From Prinsepia uniflora (lineage: Eukaryota; Streptophyta; Magnoliopsida; Rosales; Rosaceae), in assembly GCA_032719365.1 (NCBI GenBank), contig CM064863.1, positions 68,969,583 through 69,033,582 on the forward strand: 64,000 nt of DNA, written 5' to 3'. The position numbers and the translations under genes are program-made. A model generated the notes under the pieces. That model searched no databases and was not told the DNA's origin. It was given only the letters and a program-made list of their open reading frames with translations. Below, piece by piece: positions 1 through 12,039 of this stretch (positions are counted from its first letter, which is position 1; each line of letters begins with the position of its first letter).

Positions 1-697
1 AGGTTAAGAGATAGCCTTCAGTGATCCCGTGGGTAGGGCATGAAGCACAAAGTTCCTTAAACCTCTCGTAGTACTGGCTGAAATTCCCATCATGCACTTT
101 TTGCTTGATTCCAGTGTTCTCTTTTCTTAAGACCATAATCTTTGAGGTAGGGAAGTATTTGGTAAGAAATTCCTGAATCAACTTCTCCCAAGAGTCAATA
201 TGATTGGGTGGGAGACCCAAAAGCTATACCTGTGTTCTATCTTCCAAGGACAACGGGAAAGCTTTCAGCTTCATTATTTCCAAGTCCGCATCATCGGGAC
301 ACATACTACCAATAATGAATTGGAACTCCATTCAGTGTTTGTGTGGATCTTCATTTCTGATTTCATGGAACTTGGGTAGCTGATGAAGGACTCCACTCTT
401 AAGCTCAATATCTTTCTTGTTGGTTCTAGGTTCGGGATATTGGATGCAGAAGTTTGTAGTGCCATTTGTGTTTGCACAGGTCTGCTCACGGATACTCAGA
501 TTTCGTGGCATGGCTAATGGTGTTCTGAGAGTCTATTCCTCTTCTGAATCACTCTTCTCACTTATGGACTCACCGAGTATTGGGGATGAAGGTCCGGATG
601 AGCCGGTTTGCTTAAGTGTGTTTCTGAATGTTGTGTTGCTTGGTGAGATGTCAAGTTCCCTTCTCAACCGATCAAGCCTAGATTGTTGAGCGCGCAT
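1..697 (-). pseudogene. Ty3/gypsy gag remnant (Athila/Tat-like), cut by the window edge
   Basis: Read on the minus strand from an ATG at 697, this resembles plant gypsy gag (Retrotrans_gag family). Recognisable blocks are FHEIRNEDPHKH, MKLKAFPLSLEDRTQV, LGLPPNHIDSWEKL, FLTKYFPTSK and YYERFKELCASCPTHGIT. Gag forms the particle that packages element RNA. At least three in-frame stops break it: one after the SEKSDSEEE stretch, one right after DPHKH, and one where the family usually has a tryptophan (TAG for TGG) before LLGLP. The reading runs off the left edge, so pol is not visible. It belongs with the minus-strand leader, primer site and LTR at 698-19137. The assignment to gag is firm; the clade is inferred from the tRNA-Asp primer site. 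Confidence 0.82.
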
Positions 698-1910
698 TCA
701 TAAGCACATACCGATATTGTTAAAAAGAACTAAGTTAGAAAGCAATTTTTTCAAAGTAAGTAGCTAGTGAAAGTCAATTAAAACAAGATAAGTCTTTACA
801 AAAGTTAGGGTTAGTGTTAGGAATGTGAAAGTTAAGGAAATCACAACTAGCAAGAAAATGTGTGGTATAAACAAGTATAACTGACATAAATTAAAGCCGA
901 AAATATCTTACAAACGAGTAAGAGATAAAAAAAAAAAAGTAGGAGAAAGTGTAAAATGCACAAAGTATGCCATAATTTGAAGTCAGAAATAACAAATAGT
1001 CCCAAATAACATAAAATATGACAAGAATGTATCTCTTACGTGCATTATAAAAGTATGACATAAATGGAAGCCAGAATTAACATTAAGTCACGGTAATGAC
1101 AAGCAAATGCACAAGTTCCAAATACATCTAAACTAATGCAACACAAAAGTATCTACATGAAGAATGGTGTGAATGCATAAGAGAGATACTGTTAGAACCT
1201 GCACCAGACATAAGAGTTACGTGAAAATTCATGAAAGAATGGCTTGCACCTTCAATCTCACTTCCCTAGATTCATTTAGTCTAGGGGGCTCAGTGATGAA
1301 ATCCGAGCATCATGAAATCTTGGGGAGGGTATGCAATCTAATAATGCAATAAGTAAAGCTTTATTGTGTCATGAATAACTTTCCCCTTCCGTTTCTCATA
1401 GTACTTTCCTGGGTGTACGTCCTGCGCGTACTGATAACTACCCTTCCACCATTCAACGTTAATCATGACCAGTTGGGATAGATGTAACGCGAAGGGTAAG
1501 GATAATTTTGAGAGCACCCAAGACTAGCTTAGTTAGGGCATATACTTCACTGGTGTTCCCTTTCTCAATCCAAAACTTGTCACTAGTCATAACCCTTTTA
1601 GACACCATGACCAATCGATAGAAGTTTTAGTGAATTACCAAACCCAAGTGTTTATGAACTCCGCCCCAACCTCATGTCCATAGAATCGCGTCTACGGTGT
1701 GTGGTGATGAAATCTACACATCATGAAGGGTTAAGGAGAAAGTAAACAAGAGGGGCACTACCTGTTTATGAAAATAAGATTTTGAAGAAAAAATAGGTCT
1801 TGAGATTCATGCAACTCTAAAACATTTAATAGGAAACAATATTTACATGTTGGGGAAGTCAGAGATATATATAGTTCTCTTTTTTTCGATTTTTTTTTAG
1901 TTTACAAAAA

Positions 1911-1973
<63 letters not shown>

Positions 1974-1975
1974 GA
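698..1975 (-). other. Non-coding leader of the minus-strand gypsy element, distal part
   Basis: AT-rich sequence between gag and the inserted LARD, with no coding potential seen. It is continuous with 11357-12021 once the inserted element and one copy of its duplication are set aside. I see no other gene or structured RNA here. Confidence 0.6.
1908..1972. repeat. AAAT/AAT microsatellite
   Basis: About five AAAT-type units followed by an uninterrupted run of about 16 AAT units. It lies a few bases before the TCAAA target site used by the LARD insertion. Confidence 0.93.
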
Positions 1976-2551
1976 TCAAATGTAACGACCCGTCCCAAAT
2001 TCCTAGATTAGATTAGTGACTAATCACGATTAATGAGGTTAAACGGTGATTAGTAGAGCGAAATCGGACGAACGGTGCGAAATGACCGTTTTGCCCTCGA
2101 TGGTGGCAAAACGTTGACTTTTTAATCGGGCGGTCAAATCAACTTTGACCGATGACCGTGACGTAGTTCGTGACGTCACGAGTTCATAGACAGGTGGCAC
2201 GTTCAATTCTGACGTTCGTGGAGGAAGTTATGACGTTCGGAAGTTTAGGGGCATTTTGGTAATTTTGGTTAAATGGGGGTCAAATGTTGACTTTTTGACC
2301 CGGAGGTCCGATGGCCGAGGGCCGAAGACCGTTACGTAGATAAGGACGATACGAATCCTTAGACAGGCGGCACACTGAAATCGGACTTCGAACGAGAGAG
2401 TTATGGGTCACGGAAGTTCGATTTCACTATGCACGAACTTCGAGACGGGGACATTTCGGCGAAATCTGATTGGGTGGATATTTTGGTGGGCCTCATGGAT
2501 GAGTGACAAGTGTCACTCATCCCATTGACTTGATCCCCCAAAATGTGGATC

Positions 2552-2559
2552 TATATAAT
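2552..2559 (+). promoter_or_regulatory. Candidate TATA box of the LARD LTR
   Basis: TATATAAT lies about 570 bp into the LTR, before a long C/T-rich leader. The same block occurs at the matching place in the 3' LTR (about 8952) and, inverted, near 30410. The start of transcription is inferred, not seen. Confidence 0.45.
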
Positions 2560-3929
2560 TAATTAATATTATTTAATTATTTTTATAATCAAATCCACCA
2601 ACCATTAATCCTAACCATCCATTTCAACTCATCTTTAAATCCTCACCCTCCATTTCTCTTCTCTCATCAGCCATCCTCCTTCATCTTTGTTCATCCTCCA
2701 ACCCGAAACCCATAACCCCATTTTTCTTCATTTTTTTCATTTTCTTTCAAAAATCAAAACACACAATCACACTTCACCATTCATCACTGGTATGAGCTGG
2801 GAGTGACCGTGGGGGGAGTGTGAAGGGCTGAGGACGGAGAGGGTGGACGGTGGCCCACGGTGGAGCACACGGCGGAGGAGAACCCGTGAGGTAAGAAAAT
2901 GTTCAAAAATTCAAATTTGAGTTTTAATGGTTTTTAATCGATTTCTTTAATGAGGTTAGGTTTCTAGGGACCCTAGGAGTAGAATGGGATTAGTTTTGGG
3001 GCTTGGGATGGCCGGAAATGGCCGTGAACGGCCGGAGAAAATCCGGCCACCATTGATGGCGGATGGAAGCTCCGTTTCGGGTGGTTTTTCTTAGTTTTAG
3101 GGATTGGGTTAGATAGGAAATGAAGAAATAGGAATTTAGAGATTAAAATGGCACCAAACGGACCCCGAATCGGTCCGAAAACTGAAGAAAAACCGAGATG
3201 AACAGTAACCGTGAATAGTAACTAGTTCAGTTTTGAGGTTGATGCCGATGAACAGTGTTTTCGACTTTCTAGGGGCCCGTGGGCCATAATTTGGGAAAGT
3301 GTTCAACACGGGAAATCTTCTATTCGATGTAACGAAGATTTTGGGACTGGTCTCGTGTCAATCGGACATCGTTTCGATAGTTTTCGGGGTGTCGGAAGGT
3401 TTAGGGTCGGTTTAAAAATAGTTAAAAGTTCGGGAAAATTACGGGGCTTTGGTAGGAGGTTAATTAAGTAGTTAGTAACCTTCTATTAAAATTTGGACAG
3501 GTTTGGGAGTTCCGGTGATGGTGATCGGCTCGGGGAGCCGAATGGCACGCAAATCGAGGCGGCAGCTCGGACGGTCTGTGAGTGGACCTTGTTTTCTAAA
3601 TTGGTGCATGCATAAATGTTTGTTATATGTTTTAATACATGTTTGATGATGCCATGGGTGCATTTCTATGTGGTTACGTATAAGCACGTATTTCGAGGTT
3701 TCGGCCTTATACGGTGCTTATACGGGTCTGTATTTCTTTATTGATTTAAATGAAATGGTTTTGGATTTCTAAAAGGATAAACTCGGGTATGAAACCCATT
3801 TGGTTTTGTCTCGGGCATATGACCTCAGATTCCGGGCACGGTGCCCAGTTGATGTCCTATGTTCGGGTACGAGACCCAGTCACTTTACGGTTTTGATTTC
3901 AGGTCAGGGAACCTTAAATGGATTCCCAG

Positions 3930-4165
3930 GTTCATGACGGTTTATGGGAACCGGCATGAACCCTTGTTATGGTATCGTGGTTCATGACGGTTTATGGGAA
4001 TCGGCATGAACCCTTGTTGGTCATTGCGGTACATGACGGTTTATGAGAACCAGCATGTTACCTGGTTATGTTATTACGGTACATGACGGTTTATGGGAAC
4101 CGGCATGTTACCTTGGCTATGGATATTATGGATCATGACGGTTCAGGGGAACCGGGCATGGATAT
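3930..4165 (+). repeat. Tandem array of five palindromic units in the LTR
   Basis: Units of about 50 bp begin near 3930, 3980, 4029, 4079 and 4132. Each holds an imperfect palindrome: GTTCATG, a GACGGTT-type inner arm, a six-base TATGGG loop, AACCGG, then CATGAAC. Outer arms change together between units: GGTTCATG with CATGAACC in units 1-2, GGTACATG with CATGTTACC in units 3-4. No protein function is implied; short open frames across it are incidental. Confidence 0.88.
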
Positions 4166-4877
4166 TATGCTATGTATATATATGTTCATCTACCTTCCTT
4201 TACTTCTATTATCTCCTCCGGGGAGGGTCGTTGGCCTGGGTGGACCCCGGAGTAGTCACGGAGCACCGACTGAGTGGAGTCACCCCCCAGTTGGGTTCCT
4301 TACTCTCAGGAAGGCTATGGTTACTATTACCTCGAGTAGGATCAGTGGTCTGCGGACATTGACCTTGACTTTGAGAAGACTCGGATTGAGACCCGGGTAG
4401 CACGCGCGTAGCTTTGGATACCGTGACAGGATTGGTTGTGTGACTTATATGTATATATGATATATGATATGTGGTGTGCACAGGTGTGCACAGGATTTGA
4501 GCAGTGGCTCGTGTACTTGGTTTCTTTATGGTTTGGGGCCGAGTCCCTTATGGATTTGGGCAGTGGCCCGTATGGTCGTTTTTATTGTGGTCCTTTCGAC
4601 CTTGGTTTATATCTGCTTTGGGCTTAGTCCCACATATGGTTTGTTTTGGATAAATGGTTTTCGAATGCATGCATGCTTTTTAGTGGAGGGTACAAATGTC
4701 TTCCTTATGAAATGTTTTATAAACTTTTGTTTTGTCCACTCACAGTTTTTAATGTTTTGACTGCCCTTCAGGTTGACATCGGATGTGGACTGTAGCAGAG
4801 ACCGAGATATCACATGCCTCCTCCGGATCTTGGTGTACTCTGATAGCCCGGGAGGGCAAAGGTCGAAAATATCCCTT

Positions 4878-4898
4878 GTCTGACACTCCGTGTCAGAC
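4878..4898 (+). other. Perfect hairpin near the LTR 3' end
   Basis: GTCTGACAC, a three-base loop, then GTGTCAGAC: nine-base-pair arms about 50 bp before the LTR end. The same hairpin with other loop bases is at 11278-11298, 27675-27695 and 33264-33286, and near 37570. A diverged form is at 48695-48713. Confidence 0.75.
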
Positions 4899-4954
4899 GG
4901 GAGCAGGGTCATCCCGCACTAATCCCGGGGGGATTGGGATGGGTCCTGTCAATG

Positions 4955-4966
4955 TGGTATCAGAGC
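4955..4966 (+). promoter_or_regulatory. Primer binding site, initiator-Met tRNA
   Basis: TGGTATCAGAGC begins three bases after the 5' LTR. It is the usual plant complement to the 3' end of initiator methionine tRNA, where minus-strand DNA synthesis starts. Confidence 0.95.
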
Positions 4967-7900
4967 ATGGTTGCTCATGTTACTCTGAATTCCAGAGCGT
5001 ATTTTACGCGATACTCCGTACGCAGGTCGAGGATTTGATATCTCATTGGGCTACAGTTCGTGGTCAACCTGATGTTGGGATGTCGATACGATAGTTAGTA
5101 GGATTGAATCGTGGAACGTCTTGGTTCGACATTCGATGCCGGGGTTGCCATAGTTCTGTCGTGGATGACAGTGTGGGACCCTACAAAGGGATAAACGTAT
5201 TCTTATAGATTTTGATCGTGAGATGGTTAGTTGGGATCGTCTTCACGATGTCGTAGGATCGGTTCCGACGACTGGTTGGGAATTATGACCATCGATGTTT
5301 GGATATTGTTGAGTTAAATGGATTTACTGCTCCTGGTAGTTAGCGGTCGGATTTGTGGAATCCTAGTTGGATTGACGGTATGATTGGATTGACGTCCTTA
5401 CGATGTCAAGACCGCGGAGTCGGTCAGATTGTTGATTTTACTGCTTTTCGCAGTTGGGTTCTGAGGAACTCTAGTTAGTGATTGTGGAACCCTACCTTGG
5501 GTGTATGGTTCGGAAATGTGAGTTGATGAGTGGTGTGACTTTGACGACTATTCGGATTTGGGTTCGTTAGTCGGTCTAGTCATGTCAGCCTGTGTTGGGA
5601 CTGCGCTCTACAGTCGGGGTTGTACTTATCGGTTAGACCTAGTAGGTTGTCGTGCCACATTAGTTGTGATGGATTGTTGGTACAACTACGGTCATGGATG
5701 ACCTGGTAGACGACATTGGGTTAGTCGGGTTACGACTGGTAGAGTTTGATTTGGACAAGTTATCAAGGTTGGTACTTGTCGATGGAATCCCGGAGCGGGG
5801 ACAGGGAGTAGTTGGTACGAGCGGTTGATTCCGTTGGATGCGGAGTTTGTATATCGTGATTCCTGGTAGTTAGGTCTGCACGAGGTTGGGGCAGACGCTA
5901 CTATCGATGGACGTAGTCGAGTCTTATCAGGTCGAGTAGACTCAGGTTACCGTGACGATTGTGACGATGGGATTGTCAGTCGTGACGATGATACGGGGTG
6001 CGTGAGTAACCCATATGTACGAGCAGTGATTCTGGATTCGACTCGGTTACGGCTGAGTGCGATCGCAGAATGAGTTGGGGACGTTCGGGGAGCGTTTCCT
6101 TTTCTCGTATGAGTTGTCAGGGTGACCGTACCCAGAGTTGTTGGGTACGAGGGAGGCAGAGTTCCCCCTTTCGAACAGAGGTACGGGGTCGTCGCTCGGT
6201 ATGAGCGGAGATCCAGGAGTGTCTGATTTGCACACTTTGTGCTGATGCTGATAGGTGATGATACTGGTACTAGTGCTGGTGCTGGTACCGGTGATCGTGA
6301 TGACGATGAGTTACGGATCGGGGTGTGACATCCGTCGTAATGGGCATATGTTCGGTATCTGTGGTTCAGGAGTGGATCTCAGATAGAGTTAAACTGGTTA
6401 GGGGACATGTGGTTGATGTCCGGGTATGTTGTTTCCAATCTTGTTGGAACTTCAGAATCGCGAGAGGTTGCGATTGAGGTGACGAGTGGAATGCGGGTTT
6501 TCCGCATTGGTAATGGGTATGTCGAAGTCATTTTGGGTGACTTCTCAGATTCTACCATGATTGATGATGGTAGATGACGTTGATGATATAGATGTTGTTG
6601 GTTGCCACTAGTACACCGATCGTGTATTGGTCGGTGGACCCGGGATTTGTTCTGGACCATCAGGAGGAGATGAGTATATCGAAGTTAGGTGACTGAGATT
6701 CCTCATTTTCTACTTGGTGGTAGACGATGTTGTTTGCATTCACGTAGGATGGATTATTCGATCATTCTTGATTTTTCCTCAGTGGAATGACAAGGATCGA
6801 TACGAGGTAATCAGTGAGAACCCACAGTCTCGGCGTGTCTCGTCGTCGACTAATCTATTTAGATGTGGGAAATGGTTGAGGACTTTGGACGTCGTGACGA
6901 TCGGGGATCGTGACGTCTATGGTCGGTTGACGTAGTGTTGGATCTGGATCATGATTTGGATATCCAGATAGGTGGAGAGTTTATTACTCTTACCTGGATG
7001 TTGAGTGGAGCATGATGGGACTGAACTTCTTTTCGAGGTAAATCCCATATGGCTTATTACTCGCCTGAGTAGTTGTCCGATGAGTAGTTTTCCGACGTGG
7101 TTGGATATGGTCAACCTAGATGTGTTGATGTTGGGATTGGCTTCCCTATGAAGTCAATCAAAGGTATTGAGGTAATTGCTTAAACGGGTAACCGATAGGT
7201 TCGGTTTTGGTGTGTCTGGGTAGATGTAAAAGAGATTTCAGGTTTTGGAATCAGATTTCTGGATGACGATTCAGGATTTGATTTTGGAACTTGAAAGAGG
7301 ATTTCTGGATTTGGGTTTTGGAATCGGATTCTGGGTGACGATTCAGAATTTGATTCTAGAGCTTGACTGTGGATTTTCTTTTTATGGATTTGGGTTCGGA
7401 ATGGTTATTCCAAATGCTAGCTTACGGAATAATGATTTCGGATTCGGATTTGGACATGGCTATGGATATGATTTCTGGTTTTGAAATCGGGATTTCTTAC
7501 GAAATTGCGGATTCGGATTCAGATTTGGAAATAGATGATGGGTTGGAGTTTTGATTTGTCTAGTACTGGATTGGACAGATGGACTCCAAATTGGAACGTG
7601 ATTGGCTACAACCTAGGTGGTTGTAGGCTGATTGATGGGTAGTTGTATGTACCTTGTACGTTATTCGAGGTATGATACCAGGCAGACTGGTGATGTCTGG
7701 TGACGATATATAGGTTATACCAGTGGTACATTGGAGAGCGTATTGGTAGTCGGCTTAGTTCCGGTACCATTGGAATAGTTAAGGTCTTGTACGTGGACTG
7801 GACATTGGATACTGTGCATTGGGTCATGGTATTTCTAATGGGTCTAGTTACACACAGGTCGAGTGCTTTGTGGGTAAGTGTTTACCCATGGTTGAGTGAG

Positions 7901-8367
7901 TTGGTGGTTAGTGTAACCATGAGTGAGTATAGTGACAATTTTCGATTGACGACTGTCAAGTGGTGACAGTTTGTAGGAGGTGTCAGCGTGGATCGTGGTG
8001 TGAGGTCTGATGACTCCCAGTGGGAGCAGACGCCAGGATAGTTAATGGTTGAGCAAGGAACTGTCTAGTTGGTTGTGTCAGCGAAACGGTAGATCTGACA
8101 AGTGGGATCAGTTCGGAGCGTACGACTTCTGTCATTCGACGTGGTCGAATGTAGTCGATACGACGAGAGCGTTAGTGGTACGTCTAGTTACAAACGAGGT
8201 TTATGTTGACTAGTGGGTGTACTAGTGTACACGTGTTTTGCGGTCGATTCTACTTTCCACGAGGTGGTTGTGGAATCAGGATAGTGGAGTTTCAAGAGCG
8301 AAACTAAATTAAGGAGGGAAAAACGGTTGGATTTAGGTCGGTTGGAATTTCAAGGACGAAATTAATT
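4967..8367 (+). other. Internal region of the LARD, non-coding
   Basis: There is no open frame longer than about 90 codons, and no protease, reverse transcriptase, RNase H or integrase motif in any frame. The sequence is G/T-rich with many GTGACG- and GATGTCG-like words. Near its end, a block containing GGAATTTCAAGGACGAAATT resembles the last codons of pol in Tekay/Del-type elements. A purine-tract-like block occurs twice here (about 8300-8330 and 8361-8379). A related 3' part is at 26224-26953. Confidence 0.75.
7225..7550 (+). repeat. Degenerate GGATTT/GGATTC repeat tract
   Basis: Irregular repeats of GGATTT, GGATTC and GGTTTTGG with two longer copies of a TGGRTGACGATTCAGRATTTG-like unit. 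The translated frame is only a Phe/Gly/Asp-rich simple repeat, so I do not call a gene. Confidence 0.6.
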
Positions 8368-8379
8368 AAGGAGGGAAGG
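8368..8379 (+). promoter_or_regulatory. Polypurine tract
   Basis: AAGGAGGGAAGG ends one base before the 3' LTR, the position that primes plus-strand DNA. The same tract precedes the LTR at 26954. Confidence 0.9.
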
Positions 8380-8380
8380 T

Positions 8381-11351
8381 TGTAACGACCCGTCCCAAAT
8401 TCCTAGATTAGATTAGTGACTAATCACGATTAATGAGGTTAATCGGTGATTAGTAGAGCGAAATCGGACGAACGGTGCGAAATGACCGTTTTGCCCTTGA
8501 TGGTGGCAAAACGTTGACTTTTTAATCGGGTGGTCAAATGGACTTTGACCGATGACCGTGACGTAGTTCGTGACGTCACGAGTTCATAGACAGGTGGCAC
8601 GTTCAATTCCGACGTTCGTGGAGGAAGTTATGACGTTCGGAAGTTTAGGGGCATTTTGGTAATTTTGGTTAAATGGGGGTCAAATGTTGACTTTTTGACC
8701 GGGAGGTCCGATGGCCGAGGGCTGAAGACCGTTACGTAGATAAGGACGATACGAATTCATAGACAGGCGGCACACTGAAATCGGACTTCGAACGAGAGAG
8801 TTATGGGTCACGGAAGTTCGATTTCACTATGCACGAACTTCGAGACGGGGACGTTTCGGCGAAATCTGATTGGGTGGATATTTTGGTGGGCCCCATGGTT
8901 GAGTGACAAGTGTCACTCATCCCATTGACTTGATCCCCCAAAATGTGGATCTATATAATTAATTAATATTATTTAATTATTTTTATAATCAAATCCACCA
9001 ACCATTAATCCTAACCATCCATTTCAACTCATCTTTAAATCCTCACCCTCCATTTCTCTTCTCTCATCAGCCATCCTCCTTCATCTTTGTTCATCCTCCA
9101 ACCCGAAACCCATAACCCCATTTTTCTTCATTTTTTTCATTTTCTTTCAAAAATCAAAACACACAATCACACTTCACCATTCATCACTGGTATGAGCTGG
9201 GAGTGACCGTGGGGGGAGTGTGAAGGGCTGAGGACGGAGAGGGTGGACGGTGGCCCACGGTGGAGCACACGGCGGAGGAGAACCCGTGAGGTAAGAAAAT
9301 GTTCAAAAATTCAAATTTGAGTTTTAATGGTTTTTAATCGATTTCTTTAATGAGGTTAGGTTTCTGGGGACCCTAGGAGTAGAATGGGATTAGTTTTGGG
9401 GCTTGGGATGGCCGGAAATGGCCGTGAACGGCCGGAGAAAATCCGGCCACCATTGATGGCGGATGGAAGCTCCGTTTCGGGTGGTTTTTCTTAGTTTTAG
9501 GGATTGGGTTAGATAGGAAATGAAGAAATAGGAATTTAGAGATTAAAATGGGACCAAACGGACCCCGAATCGGTCCGAAAACTGAAGAAAAACCGAGATG
9601 AACAGTAATCGTGAATAGTAACTAGTTCAGTTTTGAGGTTGATGCCGATGAACAGTGTTTTCGACTTTCTAGGGGCCCGTGGGCCATAATTTGGGAAAGT
9701 GTTCAACACTGGAAATCTTCTATTCGATGTAACGAAGATTTTGGGACTGGTCTCGTGTCAATCGGACATCGTTTCGATAGTTTTCGGGGTGTCGGAAGGT
9801 TTAGGGTCGGTTTAAAAATAGTTAAAAGTTCGGGAAAATTACGGGGCTTTGGTAGGAGGTTAATTAAGTAGTTAGTAACCTTTTATTAAAATTTGGGCAG
9901 GTTTGGGAGTCCCGGTGATGGTGATCGGCTCGGGGAGCCGAATGGCACGCAAATCGAGGCGGCAGCTCGGACGGTCTGTGAGTGGACCTTGTTTTCTAAA
10001 TTGGTGCATGCATAAATGTTTGTTATATGTTTTAATACATGTTTGATGATGCCATGGGTGCATTTCTATGTGGTTACGTATAAGCACGTATTTCGAGGTT
10101 TCGGCCTTATACGGTGCTTATACGGGTCTGTATTTCTTTATTGATTTAAATGAAATGGTTTTGGATTTCTAAATGGATAAACTCGGGTATGAAACCCATT
10201 TGGTTTTGTCTCGGGCATATGACCTCAGATTCCGGGCACGGTGCCCAGTTGATGTCCTATGTTCGGGTACGAGACCCAGTCACTTTACGGTTTTGATTTC
10301 AGGTCAGGGAACCTTAAATGGATTCCCAGGTTCATGACGGTTTATGGGAACCGGCATGAACCCTTGTTATGATATCGTGGTTCATGACGGTTTATGGGAA
10401 TCGGCATGAACCCTTGTTGGTCATTGCGGTACATGACGGTTTATGAGAACTGGCATGTTACCTGGTTATGTTATTACGGTACATGACGGTTTATGGGAAC
10501 CGGCATGTTACCTTGGCTATGGATATTATGGATCATGACGGTTCAGGGGAACCGGGCATGGATATTATGTTGTGTATATATATGTTCATCTACCTTCCTT
10601 TACTTCTATTATCTCCTCCGGGGAGGGTCGTTGGTCTGGGTGGACCCCGGAGTAGTCACGGAGCACCGACTGAGTGGAGTCACCCCCCAGTTGGGTTCCT
10701 TACTCTCAGGAAGGCTATGGTTACTATTACCTCGAGTAGGATCAGTGGTCTGTGGACATTGACCTTGACTTTGAGAAGACTCGGATTGAGACCCGAGTAG
10801 CACGCGCGTAGCTTTGGATACCGTGACAGGATTGGTTGTGTGACTTATATGTATATATGATATATGATATGTGGTGTGCACAGGTGTGCACAGGATTTGA
10901 GCAGTGGCTCGTGTACTTGGTTTCTTTATGGTTTGGGGCCGAGTCCCTTATGGATTTGGGCAGTGGCCCGTATGGTCGTTTTTATTGTGGTCCTTTCGAC
11001 CTTGGTTTATATCTGCTTTGGGCTTAGTCCCACATATGGTTTGTTTTGGATAAATGGTTTTCGAATGCATGCATGCTTTTTAGTGGAGGGTACAAATGTC
11101 TTCCTTATGAAATGTTTTATAAACTTTTGTTTTGTCCACTCACAGTTTTTAATGTTTTGACTGCCCTTCAGGTTGACATCGGATGTGGACTGTAGCAGAG
11201 ACCGAGATATCACATGCCTCCTCCGGATCCTGGTGTACTCTGATAGCCCGGGAGGGCAAAGGTCGAAAATATCCCTTGTCTGACACTCCGTGTCAGACGG
11301 GAGCAGGGTCATCCCGCACTAATCCCGGGGGGATTGGGATGGGTCCTGTCA
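8381..11351 (+). repeat. 3' LTR of the LARD
   Basis: 2971 bp, the same length as the 5' LTR, with about 30 substitutions and no indel that I could see. It is followed by the second copy of the TCAAA duplication. Confidence 0.94.
10330..10565 (+). repeat. Tandem palindrome array, 3' LTR copy
   Basis: Five units matching 3930-4165 at the same offset. One unit differs at two adjacent bases in the inner arm (ACTGGC against ACCAGC). Confidence 0.88.
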
Positions 11352-12021
11352 TCAAACATAATATACAATTCATGAACTAATACAATATGGGTATTAAGTA
11401 CAATTTATGAACAAGTACATTATGAACATTATGAACTAATATAATATGACAAGCATAAAGATAAAAGTTAGGAGTAAAAATGTATAAGTAAAATATGAAC
11501 AAGTACGAAAATAAACAAGTATGATAGGAGTTTAACTTTACTTAAACAATTATCACATGAACATGTATAGCCATTTTTATGCTAACACAGAAGAAAAGGT
11601 ATGAACATTTTATGTACAGGCAAATATGAATATTTTATATACATACACTTACACATTATCAAATCAAGTATGCACAATTATAAACAAATTAAATCAAGAC
11701 TAAATTGTTTTTTTTTCCGATTTTTTATAGTTATTTTTTATCTAAATTTAGAGTTTATCAAAACATAAACAAACAAACAGATAAGAATAAAATAAAATAA
11801 ATGTGAACAAGTAATATACATATATAAAAAATGAAAGTAAATAAATATAATATGAACAACTATAATATGAACAAGTAGAAAAATATAAACAAGTATAATG
11901 GAATCAAGTGTAAAAATAAAAGTTAAGAACATTTACAATATGAACATTTTATTCACAAGTATGAATATTTTACATTTAACCAATTTTATACATACTAACA
12001 CATTAAAAATGATTTTCAATT
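11352..12021 (-). other. Leader of the minus-strand gypsy element, PBS-proximal part
   Basis: AT-rich and non-coding, with many ATATGAACAAGTA-like repeats. Next to the primer site it matches the start of the internal region at 57034 onward, so this element and the one at 54921-62347 are the same family. Confidence 0.7.
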
Positions 12022-12039
12022 TCCCCGGCAACGGTGCCA
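12022..12039 (-). promoter_or_regulatory. Primer binding site, tRNA-Asp
   Basis: On the minus strand this reads TGGCACCGTTGCCGGGGA. It matches the complement of the 3' end of plant tRNA-Asp(GTC) with one mismatch, and lies five bases from the LTR. Confidence 0.88.

Larger units (their letters stand above)
1981..4951 (+). repeat. 5' LTR of the LARD
   Basis: Starts TG and ends CA, 2971 bp. In order it holds a TATA-like site near 2552, a pyrimidine-rich leader, a splice-donor-like GAG|GTAAGAAA near 2888, an array of small palindromes (about 3780-4170), and a terminal hairpin just before the end. It is repeated at 8381-11351. Diverged copies sit at 26954-33341 (plus), 27622-30992 (minus) and 37523-40694 (minus). 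Confidence 0.94.
1981..11351 (+). mobile_element. Complete non-autonomous Ty3/gypsy element (LARD type)
   Basis: Two near-identical 2971-bp LTRs (1981-4951 and 8381-11351) flank a 3.4-kb internal region. Both begin TGTAACGACCCGTCCC and end GGGTCCTGTCA. The 5-bp duplication TCAAA lies at 1976-1980 and 11352-11356. A primer site matching initiator-Met tRNA follows the 5' LTR, and a purine tract AAGGAGGGAAGG precedes the 3' LTR. The internal region has no gag or pol reading frame, so the element must rely on proteins from a partner. The 3' internal end resembles the end of pol in Tekay/Del chromoviruses, which suggests that partner clade (inference). By eye the two LTRs differ at about 30 positions, roughly 1%, mostly transitions, so the insertion is young. 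Confidence 0.93.

Noticed and set aside
4068..4481. Overlapping open frames repeated in several LTR copies
   Set aside because: They recur only because the LTR recurs. Both strands are open in the same place and substitutions show no coding pattern.
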